DNA from: Modestobacter sp. VKM Ac-2986
GTDB taxonomy: Bacteria; Actinomycetota; Actinomycetes; Mycobacteriales; Geodermatophilaceae
Direction of reading: 5' to 3'
Length of the DNA stretch: 64,000 nt
NCBI RefSeq assembly: GCF_026967795.1
Contig: NZ_JAPVBH010000004.1
Location: 1 to 64,000, forward strand
The stretch's first letter is position 1. Each line of letters opens with the position of its first letter. The notes under the pieces are model-generated. The model did no database searches. It saw only the letters and a program-made list of their open reading frames with translations, and was not told the origin of the DNA. Below are positions 55,048-64,000 of the stretch, piece after piece. The position numbers were made by a program, and so were the translations under genes.

Positions 55048-55548
55048 ATGATGCCAGACGTGACGACCTCGCCGACACCCGATGCCGGAGCGGACCCCCT
55101 GGAGGTGCCCGGCGCGGGCTGGCGGGCGTCGGGACGCGGCGGGTTCCTGCACCACGTCGAGCTGTGGGTCCCGGACCTGGCCCGCGCGGAGCGCTCCTGG
55201 GGCTGGCTGCTCACCCGGCTGGGCGCCGAGCCGTTCCAGTCCTGGGAGCACGGCCGCTCCTGGCGCAGTGGCGGCACCTATGTCGTCCTCGAGCAGTCCC
55301 CGGCGCTGACCGGCGGGCGGCACGACCGCCGCTCCCCCGGGCTGAACCACCTGGCGTTCTGGTGCGACGGCGACCTCGACGGCCTGGTCGCCGACGCTCC
55401 TGCGTTCGGATGGAGCCTGCTCTTCCCCGACCGGCACCCGTTCGCCGGCGGGCCCGACCACCGGGCCGCGTACCTCGAGGACGCCGACGGCTACGAGGTG
55501 GAGCTGGTGTCCTCGGGCGCGACCAGGAACCCACCCCAGCCGTCGTAG
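55048..55548 (+). CDS. VOC (glyoxalase/bleomycin-resistance fold) protein
   Basis: This 166-residue protein has an N-terminal tail of about 30 residues and a VOC fold: FLHHVELWVPDLARAERSWG, LNHLAFWCDGDLDGLVADA and [18 protein letters not shown]. The metal-site candidates are H in HHVEL, H in LNHLAF and E in YEVELV. The substrate is unknown. Its last 58 nt overlap the convergent RraB-like gene. ATG 55051 is an alternative start. Confidence 0.82.
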   Translation: MMPDVTTSPTPDAGADPLEVPGAGWRASGRGGFLHHVELWVPDLARAERSWGWLLTRLGAEPFQSWEHGRSWRSGGTYVVLEQSPALTGGRHDRRSPGLNHLAFWCDGDLDGLVADAPAFGWSLLFPDRHPFAGGPDHRAAYLEDADGYEVELVSSGATRNPPQPS

Positions 55549-55850
55549 CGGCCACCGTGCCGGCCGATGATCGCGACGACCTCGCGGGTGAACGCAGCGG
55601 CCGTGGCGTGGTCGACCGCGGTCATCGCGCTGAACTCCAGCCACACGGTGGCCAGCCGGCGGTACAGCCCGTCGACGCGGTACCCGGCGGCGGTGAGCTC
55701 CTCGCCCGCGGCCACCGCCGCCCTCCGGGTGCGGAAGGCGGCGGTGTGGTCGATCGGGCGGGGCGCGGCCACGTGGTCACCGTGGCCCAGGTTCGCCTCG
55801 ACCGTCTCGGCGGTCCGCCGCAGCTGCCCGGCGAGCGACCGGTCAGCCAC
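55491..55850 (-). CDS. RraB-like regulator of ribonuclease E domain protein
   Basis: From GTG 55850 the product is 119 residues. It has the RraB pattern: an H-containing N-half ([20 protein letters not shown]), [19 protein letters not shown] and the C-terminal [12 protein letters not shown]. RraB inhibits RNase E in E. coli; whether this protein acts on RNase E/G here is unknown. The start overlaps the proS stop by 8 nt. The tail overlaps the VOC gene on the opposite strand by 58 nt. Confidence 0.7.
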   Translation of the reverse strand: MADRSLAGQLRRTAETVEANLGHGDHVAAPRPIDHTAAFRTRRAAVAAGEELTAAGYRVDGLYRRLATVWLEFSAMTAVDHATAAAFTREVVAIIGRHGGRYDGWGGFLVAPEDTSSTS

Positions 55851-57591
55851 GGACGGCGGCGAGGACGGCGGTGGCGGCCTCGGCGACCGGCACCTCCGAC
55901 CGCTCACCGGTGGCCCGGTCGCGGACCTCGATGACGCCCTCGGCCAGGCCGCGGCCCACCGTGACGATCGTCGGCATGCCCAGCAGCTCGGCGTCCTTGA
56001 ACTTCACCCCGGGGCTGACCTTGGGCCGGTCGTCGAGGAGCACGGTCAGCCCGGCGGCGACCAGGTCGGCGGCCAGGGTCTCGGCGAACTCGAGGACGGC
56101 GGCGTCCTTGCCGGTGGCGACCAGGTGCACGTCGGCTGGGGCGATCGACCGCGGCCAGACCAGGCCCAGCTCGTCGTGCATCGACTCGGCGATGGCGGCC
56201 ACGGCCCGGGAGACGCCGACGCCGTAGGAGCCCATGGTGACGGTGACCAGCTTGCCGTTCTCGTCGAGGACCTTCAGGTCCAGCGCCTCGGCGTACTTGC
56301 GGCCGAGCTGGAAGATGTGGCCCATCTCCACGCCACGGGCCAGCTCCAGCGGACCGGAGCCGTCCGGGGCGGGGTCGCCGGCGAGCACCTCGGCGGCCTC
56401 GATCACGCCGTCCCAGGTGAAGTCCCGGCCGGCGACGAGGTCGAAGACGTGCGTGCCGGGCTCGTTGGCGCCGGTGATCCAGCGGGAGCCGGGGACGACG
56501 CGGGGGTCGACCAGGTAGCGGATGCCCGAGTCGCTGTCGGCGCCGAGCACCTGCGGCCCGATGTAGCCCTTGACCAGCGCGGGGTGCGCGGCGAAGTCGG
56601 TGAAGACGTCGATCTCGGCCGGGGCGACCTGGGCCTCGAGCCGCTTGGCGTCGACCTCGCGGTCACCGGGCAGGCCGATGACCAGCGGCTCCCGCGTGCC
56701 GTCGGGGTGCACGAGGGTGACCACGACGTTCTTCAGCGTGTGCGCGGCGGTGTACCCGGCGTCGGGGAACCGCTCGTTCGCCACCGCGACCAGCGAGGCG
56801 ATGGTCGGGGTGTCGGGGGTGTCCTCGACGTGGGCCGCGGGCAGCCCGTCGAACGGGATCGACTCCGGGACGACGGTGCGCACGGCCTCGACGTTGGCCG
56901 CGTACCCGCCGGCCGAGCGGACGAAGGTGTCCTCGCCGATCGACGTCGGGTGCAGGAACTCCTCGCTCCTGGACCCGCCCATCGCACCGGACATCGCCGA
57001 GACGATCACGTACTCCAGCCCGAGCCGGTCGAAGATCCGGATGTAGGCGGCGCGGTGCGCGGCGTAGGAGGCGTCCAGGCCGGCGTCGTCCACGTCGAAG
57101 GAGTAGCTGTCCTTCATGGTGAACTCGCGGCCGCGGAACAGCCCGGCGCGGGGCCGCGCCTCGTCCCGGTACTTGGTCTGGATCTGGTAGAGCGAGACCG
57201 GCAGGTCCTTGTAGGAGCCGTAGAGGTCCTTCACCAGGAGCGTGAACATCTCCTCGTGCGTGGGGCCGAGCAGGAAGTCGTTGCCCCGGCGGTCCTTGAG
57301 GCGGAAGAGGTTGTCGCCGTACTCGGTCCAGCGGCCGGTCGCCTCGTAGGGCTCACGCGGCAGCAGCGCGGGGAAGTGCACCTCCTGCGCGCCCATCGCG
57401 TCCATCTCCTCGCGGACGATGCGCTCGACGTTCCGGAACACCCGCCAGCCCAGCGGCAGCCAGGTGAAGCCCCCCGGCGCGGCACGCCGGATGTAGCCGC
57501 CGCGGGCGAGCAGGCGGTGGCTGGGGACCTCGGCGTCGGCCGGGTCGTCGCGCAGGGTGCGCAGGAACAGGGAGGACATCCGAAGGAGCAC
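55843..57591 (-). CDS. proS: Prolyl-tRNA synthetase
   Basis: This class II synthetase is of the bacterial type, with an editing insertion between motifs 2 and 3. The 582-residue protein shows [40 protein letters not shown], motif 2 in [20 protein letters not shown], the INS editing domain (about 225-385) and motif 3 with [17 protein letters not shown] 57591 (MLLRMSS...) has no SD; ATG 57579 is an alternative. In M. tuberculosis proS lies near rimP; here it is near ffh. Confidence 0.96.
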   Translation of the reverse strand: MLLRMSSLFLRTLRDDPADAEVPSHRLLARGGYIRRAAPGGFTWLPLGWRVFRNVERIVREEMDAMGAQEVHFPALLPREPYEATGRWTEYGDNLFRLKDRRGNDFLLGPTHEEMFTLLVKDLYGSYKDLPVSLYQIQTKYRDEARPRAGLFRGREFTMKDSYSFDVDDAGLDASYAAHRAAYIRIFDRLGLEYVIVSAMSGAMGGSRSEEFLHPTSIGEDTFVRSAGGYAANVEAVRTVVPESIPFDGLPAAHVEDTPDTPTIASLVAVANERFPDAGYTAAHTLKNVVVTLVHPDGTREPLVIGLPGDREVDAKRLEAQVAPAEIDVFTDFAAHPALVKGYIGPQVLGADSDSGIRYLVDPRVVPGSRWITGANEPGTHVFDLVAGRDFTWDGVIEAAEVLAGDPAPDGSGPLELARGVEMGHIFQLGRKYAEALDLKVLDENGKLVTVTMGSYGVGVSRAVAAIAESMHDELGLVWPRSIAPADVHLVATGKDAAVLEFAETLAADLVAAGLTVLLDDRPKVSPGVKFKDAELLGMPTIVTVGRGLAEGVIEVRDRATGERSEVPVAEAATAVLAAVRG

Positions 57592-57606
57592 GGGTGGAGT
57601 CTCCCA

Positions 57607-57646
57607 GGCGGCCCGGGACGTGCGTCCACGGGTTTGCCGGGCCGCC
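57607..57646 (-). terminator. Hairpin before proS
   Basis: GGCGGCCCGG (57607-57616) pairs with CCGGGCCGCC (57637-57646). It can end the amidohydrolase transcript ahead of proS. Confidence 0.6.
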
Positions 57647-57660
57647 CGGGGACGCCGCGC

Positions 57661-57831
57661 TCAGGCCGGTTCGGGCACGCCGCCGGGGTCACCGCCCGGG
57701 TCGCCGGGCGTCGGCTCGACCGGTGCCGGGGGCAGCGGCTCCGGTGCGTCGGGCAGCAGCTCACCCGGGTCGTCCGGGATGGGCGTGGTCGGGTCGATCA
57801 GGGGCTCCGGCTCGGGCAGTGGCGACACCAT
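57661..57831 (-). CDS. Possible short proline-rich peptide
   Basis: This 56-residue frame begins MVSPLPEPEPLIDPTTPIPD and is Pro/Glu/Asp-rich throughout. It has no SD and no domain, and lies between the amidohydrolase and proS. The clean start, acidic composition and lack of another gene there make it possible, but composition alone could produce it. Confidence 0.3.
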   Translation of the reverse strand: MVSPLPEPEPLIDPTTPIPDDPGELLPDAPEPLPPAPVEPTPGDPGGDPGGVPEPA

Positions 57832-57907
57832 CGCAGCAGTCAACCAGCGCCCGGCCGTCCGCGACAGGGACGCCCGTCCGCGACGGGCACGCCCGCCCAC
57901 GACGGGC

Positions 57908-59011
57908 TCAGGCGACGACGACGCCGCGCAGCACCGTCCGCTGCGGCCGGGCCAGCGTGTCCAGGTCCCGCCGCGGGTCGGCCTCGTAGACGACGAGGTC
58001 GGCCGGCGCCCCCTCGACGATGCCGGGCAGGCCCAGCCACTCCCGCGCGGCCCACGACCCGGCGGCCAGCGCGGCCTCGGCGGGCAGCCCGGCGGTGTGC
58101 AGCGCCCGGATCTCGGTGGCGATGACGCCGTGCTCGATGCCGCCGCCGGCGTCGGTGCCGGCGAAGACCGGGACCCCGGCCTCGTACGCGGCCCGCACCA
58201 CCGCACCCGACCCGGCGTGGAGCCGCCGCATCGTGGAGGCGTACGCCGGGAACTTGCGCTCCCCCGCCGCGGCGAAGCCGGGGAAGTTCTCCACGTTGAC
58301 CAACGTCGGGACGACGGCGGTGCCGCGCGCCGCCATCTCCCCCACCAGCTCCTCGGTCAGCCCGGTGCCGTGCTCGATGCAGTCGATGCCGGCGGCGATG
58401 AGCGCGGGCAGGGCGTCGGTGCCGAAGGTGTGCGCGGTGACCCGGGCACCCTCCTCGTGCGCGGCGGCGACCGCTGCGGCCACCACGTCGTCGGGCCACT
58501 CGGGGGCCAGGTCGCCGATGCCGCGGTCGATCCAGTCCCCCACCAGCTTGACCCAGCCGTCGCCGGCCCGGGCCTGCACGCGCACCTGCTCGACCAGGTC
58601 GGCCGGCTCGAGCTCGAGCGCGAGCTCGGGGATGTACCGGCGGGTGGCGGCCAGGTGCCGGCCGGCCCGCACGATCCGCGGCAGGTCGTCGAGGTCGTCG
58701 AGGGCCCGGGTGTCGACCGGCGACCCGCAGTCGCGCAGCGCGAGCACCCCGGCGGCCCGCTCGACCAGCGCCTGCTCGCGCAGCCCGGCCAGGTCGGTCA
58801 CGTGGGCACCGCCGAGCGCGATGCCCACGTGGCAGTGCGCGTCGACCAGGCCGGGCAGCAGGTAGCCGCCCCGGCTGACCGTCTCCGCACCCGGCACGCG
58901 CTCGAAGGTGAACCGCCCGCCGGTGACCCAGAGGTCGCGGTGCTCGCCCTCGGGGAGGACGACGCCGGCCAGGTGCAGTGCGGGAGCCTGGTGCAGCGCG
59001 GGGGCGGTCAC
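57908..59011 (-). CDS. Amidohydrolase family protein
   Basis: This is a 367-residue metal-dependent hydrolase. The metal ligands fit the family: HxH in GLVDAHCHVG, a lysine in WVKLVGDW, histidines in ARVTAHTFG and CIEHGTGL, and an aspartate in FAGTDAGGG. A beta-sandwich is formed from N- and C-terminal parts (ADLVVYEADPRRDLD). It probably hydrolyses a cyclic amide or imidazolone-like bond, but the substrate is unknown. It lies beside ffh, as Rv2915c does in M. tuberculosis. Start GTG 59011. Confidence 0.92.
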   Translation of the reverse strand: MTAPALHQAPALHLAGVVLPEGEHRDLWVTGGRFTFERVPGAETVSRGGYLLPGLVDAHCHVGIALGGAHVTDLAGLREQALVERAAGVLALRDCGSPVDTRALDDLDDLPRIVRAGRHLAATRRYIPELALELEPADLVEQVRVQARAGDGWVKLVGDWIDRGIGDLAPEWPDDVVAAAVAAAHEEGARVTAHTFGTDALPALIAAGIDCIEHGTGLTEELVGEMAARGTAVVPTLVNVENFPGFAAAGERKFPAYASTMRRLHAGSGAVVRAAYEAGVPVFAGTDAGGGIEHGVIATEIRALHTAGLPAEAALAAGSWAAREWLGLPGIVEGAPADLVVYEADPRRDLDTLARPQRTVLRGVVVA

Positions 59012-59015
59012 CGAC

Positions 59016-60593
59016 TCAGCGGCCCTGGTCCTTGAACTGGCTGAAGTCCAGCTTGCTCAGGTCCGGCAGCGCCTGGCCCGGGGGCAGGCCCGGCAGGCCA
59101 CCGGGCATCCCGCCGGGGAGCTGCCCGGGGAAGCCGGCGCCGCCCATGGCGCCGGGGGCACCGATGGCGCGGCGGGCCGGGGCCTTCTTGGCGCCGCCCT
59201 TGCCCTTCTTGCCCTTGCCGCGGGAGGCGGCGGCCTGCTGCTGACGGCCGCGGGCCTTCTTCGACATCGGGCCCATGCCGGGCATGCCCATGCTGCCGGC
59301 CATCTGGCCCATCATCTTCTGGGCCTGGCCGAAGCGCTCCAGCAGCTGGTTGACGTCGGTGACGCTGACGCCGGAGCCGTTGGCGATGCGCACCCGCCGC
59401 GAGGCGTTGATGATCTTCGGGGTGACCCGCTCGGCCGGGGTCATCGACCGGATGATCGCCGCGGTGCGGTCCAGGTCGCGGTCGTCGACCTGCTTGAGCT
59501 GCTCCTTCATCTGCCCGGCGCCGGGCAGCATGCCGAGCAGGTTCGCGATCGGGCCCATCTTGCGGATGGCCAGCATCTGCTCGAGGAAGTCCTCGAGGGT
59601 GAAGCCCTCACGGCTGGCCAGCTTGCCGGCCATCTTCTCGGCCTGGTCGGCGTCGAAGGCCTGCTCGGCCTGCTCGATGAGGGTCAGCACGTCGCCCATG
59701 CCGAGGATGCGCGAGGCCATCCGCTCGGGGTGGAAGACGTCGAAGTCGGCCAGCTTCTCGCCGGTCGAGGCGAACATGATCGGCTGGCCGGTGACGTGGC
59801 GGACCGACAGCGCGGCGCCACCGCGGGCGTCGCCGTCGAGCTTGGTCAGCACGACACCGGAGAAGCCGACGCCGTCCTGGAAGGCCAGCGCCGTGTTCAC
59901 GGCGTCCTGGCCGATCATCGCGTCGACGACGAACAGCGTCTCGTCGGGTGAGACCGCGTCCCGGATGCCGGCGGCCTGGGCCATCAGCTCGGCGTCGATG
60001 CCCAGCCGGCCGGCGGTGTCGACGACGACGACGTCGTGCAGGGTACGCCGGGCGTGCTCGATAGAGTCCCGCGCCACGGCGATCGGGTCGCCCACGCCGT
60101 TGCCCGGCGCCGGGGCGAAGACGTCGACGCCGGCCTGGCCGGCGACCACGGACAGCTGCTGCACCGCGTTGGGCCGCTGCAGGTCACACGCCACCAGCAG
60201 CGGGGTGTGCCCCTGCGCCTTGAGCCAGCGGCCGAGCTTGCCGGCCAGCGTGGTCTTGCCGGCACCCTGCAGGCCGGCCAGCATGATCACCGTCGGCGAC
60301 TGCTTGGCGTAGCGGATGCGGCGGGTCTCCCCGCCCAGGATGTCGACGAGCTCCTCGTTGACGATCTTGATCATCTGCTGCGCCGGGTTCAGCGCGCCGG
60401 AGACCTCCGCACCGCGGGCGCGCTCCTTGACCGAGGCGATGAACGAGCGGACGACGGGCAGCGCGACGTCGGCCTCGAGCAGGGCGATCCGGATCTCGCG
60501 CGCGGTGGCGTCGATGTCCTCGTCGGAGAGCCGGCCCTTGCCGCGCAGACCGGTGAAGACCTTGTCCAGACGGTCGGAGAGGGTCTCGAACAC
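59016..60593 (-). CDS. ffh: Signal recognition particle protein Ffh
   Basis: Ffh binds signal sequences and 4.5S RNA and targets membrane proteins with FtsY. The 525-residue protein has the N domain, the G domain (LAGLQGAGKTTLAGKLGRWL, VVDTAGRLGIDAELM, LTKLDGDARGGAALS) and a methionine-rich M domain with RRVRIANGSGVSVTDVNQLL. It ends in a Gly/Met/Pro and Lys-rich tail. Start GTG 60593. The 4.5S RNA gene is not in the window. Confidence 0.97.
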   Translation of the reverse strand: MFETLSDRLDKVFTGLRGKGRLSDEDIDATAREIRIALLEADVALPVVRSFIASVKERARGAEVSGALNPAQQMIKIVNEELVDILGGETRRIRYAKQSPTVIMLAGLQGAGKTTLAGKLGRWLKAQGHTPLLVACDLQRPNAVQQLSVVAGQAGVDVFAPAPGNGVGDPIAVARDSIEHARRTLHDVVVVDTAGRLGIDAELMAQAAGIRDAVSPDETLFVVDAMIGQDAVNTALAFQDGVGFSGVVLTKLDGDARGGAALSVRHVTGQPIMFASTGEKLADFDVFHPERMASRILGMGDVLTLIEQAEQAFDADQAEKMAGKLASREGFTLEDFLEQMLAIRKMGPIANLLGMLPGAGQMKEQLKQVDDRDLDRTAAIIRSMTPAERVTPKIINASRRVRIANGSGVSVTDVNQLLERFGQAQKMMGQMAGSMGMPGMGPMSKKARGRQQQAAASRGKGKKGKGGAKKAPARRAIGAPGAMGGAGFPGQLPGGMPGGLPGLPPGQALPDLSKLDFSQFKDQGR

Positions 60594-60776
60594 AGCACGT
60601 CCTCACAGCACTCGGGCGTGCAGCCGGCTGCGGCCCCGTGGGGCCGGCGGACCGGCTCGGGCTCCCGGGGCCACCCCGGGGCCGTCACGCCACCTGAGTC
60701 CAGGGTAATGGCCTCCGGACCGGCGCAGCCGCCCGCGGCTCCCCGACCGGGGCAGCCGGTCGCGGCCCCGGTGCAG

Positions 60777-60831
60777 GGGCCCGCCGCGAGGACGCCCCCG
60801 TCCTCCTCGTGCCGCGCGAGCTCGGCACGAG
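60777..60831 (-). repeat. GC-rich hairpin after the zinc-ribbon gene (copy B3)
   Basis: CTCGTGCC (60806-60813) pairs with GGCACGAG (60824-60831). The 14-mer GGGCCCGCCGCGAG lies at 60777-60790, identical to the two copies after rip1. It lies between the zinc-ribbon stop and ffh on the minus strand. Confidence 0.6.
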
Positions 60832-60858
60832 CCCCCGGCCGGGGCGGAGGGTCCTGCC

Positions 60859-61050
60859 TCAGGCGGCGCGGTGACCGATCTCGGTGCGCGGGGTGGCCGA
60901 CCACCCGATGACCAGCGCGGTGCCGCAGTCGGTGCAGGCCCAGTCGGGGCAGGCGCTGCCGTCGGCGGTGTGTCCGTCGACGCAGGTGGGCTGCTCGAAG
61001 TCGGTGTCCTCGCCGCAGGTCGGGCAGGGCAGGGTCTGCAGGTCGCTCAT
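60859..61050 (-). CDS. Small zinc-ribbon protein
   Basis: This 63-residue protein has two CxxC pairs (C9/C12 and C39/C42) plus C23, H27 and C34, so one or two zinc sites are likely. AGAGGGGA precedes ATG 61050. It lies between glnD and ffh. The longer open frame around it belongs to another reading and is rejected. Function unknown; a small RNA- or protein-binding regulator is a guess. Confidence 0.7.
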   Translation of the reverse strand: MSDLQTLPCPTCGEDTDFEQPTCVDGHTADGSACPDWACTDCGTALVIGWSATPRTEIGHRAA

Positions 61051-61171
61051 GGCGTCCCCTCTCGTCTCGGCGCCGGTCGTCGTCCGGCCCCTGCAACGTG
61101 CCACGGGGGTACGACAGGACGCGCCAACCCCCGGCCCGCGTGTCGCGCCCGCCCGCGGGCCGGGGGTCCTG

Positions 61172-63547
61172 CTACCGGCCGGCCGGGTCCGGGGCGTCCC
61201 CACCGGCGGCGGCCACCAGTGCCCGCTCGGCGTGCCGGCGCTGCGTGGGGTCGATCGCCGTCCCGGCCGGGTCGCTGACGTAGAAGGCGTCGACGGCGTC
61301 CCCGCCGAGGGTCTCGACCGTGGCGGAGGTGACGTCCAGGCCGGCCTCGGCCAGGGCGGCGGTGAGCCGGTGCAGCAGCCCGGCACGGTCGGTGGCGCGC
61401 ACCTCGACCAGCCCGGTGACGCCGGTCGCCTCGGCGTCGAACCAGGAGATCCGCGGCGGGCGGCCACCTGCGGCGTCCTGGCTGTAGTCGCGCTCGCGCT
61501 GGCGCAGCCGCTCGGCCAGCGGCAGGGTGCCCTCCAGCGCCGCGCGCACGCCGTCGGCGAGGATCTCCGGCACCGGTGCCCGCCCGAAGCGCGGCCGCAC
61601 GGCGAAGACCAGCGTGCCGTGGCCCTCTGCGACGCTGACCCGGGCCGCCCGCACGTCGAGCTGGTTGAGCGCCAGCACGCCGGCGCAGAGGCTGAACAGC
61701 CCCGGCCGGTCGGGGGCGCCGATGGTGACCTGCTGGCCGTCGAGGACGTCCTCGACGCCGACCGTCACCGGCTCGGTGTGGCCTTCCAGCTCCGGCGCGG
61801 GCGCGGTCACCTGCGGCGCGGTGGGCTCCAGGACCGGCTCGGGCGCCGGGGCGCTGCCCAGCCGGGCCGCGACCCGGGCGACGAGCGCGGCGACCAGGTG
61901 CGCCTTCCACGGTGACCAGGCCGACGTGCTGGTCGCCGCCCCGTCGGCCTGGGCCAGGGCGTGCAGCAGCTGCAGCAGCGCCGGGTCGGACCCGATCGCC
62001 TCCACCACCCGGTCGACGGTCTTGGGGTCGTCGAGGTCGCGGCGGGTGGCGACGTCGGGCAGCAGCAGGTGGTGCTCGACCATCGCCGCCAGCGTCGCGA
62101 CGTCGGCGGGGCTGAACCCCATCCGGGCGGCCATCTCGGCGACGACGACCATGCCGACGTCGGTGTGGTCGCCGGGCCAGCCCTTGCCGATGTCGTGCAG
62201 CAGCGCGCCGACCAGCAGCAGGTCGGGCCGGTCGACGTCCCGGGTGAGCTCGGAGGCCGCGGCGGCGGCCTCGACGAGGTGGCGGTCGACGGTGAACCGG
62301 TGCCAGGGGTGGCGCTGCGGCAGCGACCGCACCCGGTCCCACTCCGGCAGCATCCGGACCAGCAGCCCCTCCTGGTCCAGCTGCTCCAGCACCGGGACGG
62401 CGCTGCGCCCGCTGGCCAGCAGGCGCAGGAACGACCAGCGCACCTCCGGCGGCCAGGGCTCGGGCAGCGGCGGGGCGTGCACGGCCAGCACCTTGAGCGT
62501 GTACGGCGACAGCAGCAGGTCCGCCCGGGCCGCGGCGGCGGCGCCGCGCAGGACCAGGCCGGGGTCGGCCGCCGGCCGGGCGTCGCGGGCCAGCACGACC
62601 TCGTCGCCCTGGCGGACCAGCCCCTCGGCCAGCGGCTCGCGGCGCACCCGGCGGTAGCGGGCGCGGGGGCGGCGCACCAGGGCGGTGTCGACCCGGCGCC
62701 AGGTCTCGTCGGCGACGAAGGCCAGCCGCCGTCCGGCCAGGCTGACCCGGCGCAGCAGCAGGTCGTCGTCGGGGACGCCGTCGGTGACCAGGCCCAGCGC
62801 GCGGGCCACCGGCGCCTGCTCCTGGCGCACCAGCGCGTCGTTGGCCCGGCCGGTGCTCGCGCGCAGGGCGTCGCGGACGTCGAGCAGGAACGCGTAGGCC
62901 TCCCCCGCGTCGGCCGGCGCCTCGTCGGCCAGCTGGGCGGCGGCCAGCGCCCGCAGCACCTGCCCCTCGCGGAGCCCGCCGTAGGCCTCCTTGAGGTCCG
63001 GCTCGAGCAGGAAGCCCAGCTCGCCGACCTGTCGGCCGCGGGCCCGGCGGAGGTCGCGCAGCTGGGGCAGCAGCCGGCCGGCGTGCTGCCGCCAGGACGC
63101 GAGGGTGGCGGTGCGCAGCCCCGCGGTGACCGCCGGGTCGCCGGCCAGGTGCCGGGCGTCGAGCAGACCGAGCCCGGCCTTGACGTCCTCGGCGGCCACC
63201 GAGACCGCCTCGGACACGGTCCGCACCGAGTGGTCCAGGCGCAGCCCGGCGTCCCAGACGGGGTACCAGAGCGCGTCGGCGAGCGCGGCGACCTCGGGCC
63301 GACCGTCGTGCACCAGCACCAGGTCCAGGTCGCCGTGCGGCGGCAGCTCCCGGCGGCCGAGGCTGCCCACGGCCACCAGGGCGACGCCGGTCGAGGCCGG
63401 CTCGCCCGACGGGCCGCCGCGCCGTCGGTCGGGGCGCGGGGTGCCGGCGAGGGCCTCGGCCAGCAGGCCGGCGAGCCAGTCGTCGACCACCCGGACCCGC
63501 TCGACGCGGGGCAGGGCGGGCAGGGCTGCGGTGTCGAGCACGGGCAC
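61172..63547 (-). CDS. glnD: [Protein-PII] uridylyltransferase/adenylyltransferase
   Basis: GlnD modifies PII in response to glutamine. The 791-residue protein has the nucleotidyltransferase motif GSLGRRELPPHGDLDL (near residue 60), the HD domain with VGALLHDIGKGWPGDHTD, and two C-terminal ACT domains (about 640-710 and 720-785, with TVGVEDVLDGQQVTIGAPDR and VEVRATDRAGLLHRLTAALA). In other actinobacteria the modification is adenylylation. GTG 63547 starts the gene; glnB lies upstream on the same strand. Confidence 0.95.
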   Translation of the reverse strand: MPVLDTAALPALPRVERVRVVDDWLAGLLAEALAGTPRPDRRRGGPSGEPASTGVALVAVGSLGRRELPPHGDLDLVLVHDGRPEVAALADALWYPVWDAGLRLDHSVRTVSEAVSVAAEDVKAGLGLLDARHLAGDPAVTAGLRTATLASWRQHAGRLLPQLRDLRRARGRQVGELGFLLEPDLKEAYGGLREGQVLRALAAAQLADEAPADAGEAYAFLLDVRDALRASTGRANDALVRQEQAPVARALGLVTDGVPDDDLLLRRVSLAGRRLAFVADETWRRVDTALVRRPRARYRRVRREPLAEGLVRQGDEVVLARDARPAADPGLVLRGAAAAARADLLLSPYTLKVLAVHAPPLPEPWPPEVRWSFLRLLASGRSAVPVLEQLDQEGLLVRMLPEWDRVRSLPQRHPWHRFTVDRHLVEAAAAASELTRDVDRPDLLLVGALLHDIGKGWPGDHTDVGMVVVAEMAARMGFSPADVATLAAMVEHHLLLPDVATRRDLDDPKTVDRVVEAIGSDPALLQLLHALAQADGAATSTSAWSPWKAHLVAALVARVAARLGSAPAPEPVLEPTAPQVTAPAPELEGHTEPVTVGVEDVLDGQQVTIGAPDRPGLFSLCAGVLALNQLDVRAARVSVAEGHGTLVFAVRPRFGRAPVPEILADGVRAALEGTLPLAERLRQRERDYSQDAAGGRPPRISWFDAEATGVTGLVEVRATDRAGLLHRLTAALAEAGLDVTSATVETLGGDAVDAFYVSDPAGTAIDPTQRRHAERALVAAAGGDAPDPAGR

Positions 63548-63627
63548 CTTCCGGGAGTCCGACGGCGGAACGGCGTCGGCCGGGGCGGCGGGTCTCCCCC
63601 ACCACCCCGGCCGACGTCAGGTCACCG

Positions 63628-63645
63628 CGCGCGCTCGAGCGCGCG
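63628..63645. repeat. 18-bp palindrome between glnB and glnD
   Basis: CGCGCGCTCGAGCGCGCG is a perfect palindrome, 20 nt after the glnB stop and 80 nt before glnD. It could be a terminator that lowers glnD expression or a protein-binding site. Confidence 0.6.
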
Positions 63646-63665
63646 GGGCGTCACGGCGCTGCGCC

Positions 63666-64000
<335 letters not shown>

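Overview
The window is a 64 kb piece of a very GC-rich actinobacterial chromosome. The codons are strongly G/C-ending, about a third of the starts are GTG, and many genes overlap by GTGA or ATGA. The gene order follows the conserved dapB-pnp-infB-dxr-rpsB-rplS-ffh-glnB arm of actinobacteria (roughly Rv2773c to Rv2919c of Mycobacterium tuberculosis, recalled from memory). A WhiG-type sigma factor, LAxTG surface proteins and long Pro/Ala-rich or acidic tails on housekeeping proteins suggest Geodermatophilaceae or relatives (Blastococcus, Modestobacter, Geodermatophilus). This placement is an inference, not a proof.

Layout. 1-380: promoter and leader of an rRNA operon that runs off the left edge. 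381-9475 (minus): dapB, VanZ-like protein, M16 protease, pnp, rpsO, ribF, ilvE, MhuD-like haem oxygenase, truB. 9472-18458 (minus): MATE transporter, nrnA, small acidic protein, rbfA, DUF503, infB, rnpM/ylxR, nusA, rimP, which is the translation-initiation and ribosome-maturation operon. 18658-19683 (plus): Tat lipoprotein and DUF4439 protein. 19738-26569 (minus): penicillin-binding lipoprotein, GNAT, ispG, rip1, dxr, which join MEP-pathway isoprenoid synthesis to envelope functions. 26771-30648 (plus): DUF2631 membrane protein, two paralogous LAYTG surface proteins and an LCP protein. This is the most accessory-looking part of the window.

30653-41429 (minus, with one plus gene): VIT1-type transporter, rlmN, a long proline-rich membrane protein, a TrmH-type methyltransferase, a DUF952-GNAT fusion (plus), cdsA, frr, pyrH, tsf, rpsB. 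41751-45348: M23 peptidase and DUF4262 (plus), whiG-type sigma and xerC (minus), RidA (plus). 45361-54920 (minus): dprA, comM, yraN, DUF2469, rnhB, an atypical LuxR-type regulator, lepB, rplS, NUDIX, trmD, rimM, khpA, rpsP. 55048-64000: VOC protein (plus), RraB-like, proS, amidohydrolase, ffh, small zinc-ribbon protein, glnD, and glnB cut by the right edge two bases into its second codon.

Most of the window is ordinary core genome. The less ordinary signals are: a family of hairpins directly 3' of minus-strand genes, two of which share a 25-nt loop while their stems differ; an LAYTG surface-protein pair coupled to an LCP enzyme, one with a WhiG/FliA-like -10 box; a response regulator that has lost its phospho-acceptor Asp and conserved Lys; apparent CTG start codons, two of them in CTGA stop-start overlaps; and an MhuD-like haem oxygenase beside ilvE and truB. 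No CRISPR array, prophage, insertion sequence or tRNA gene was seen.
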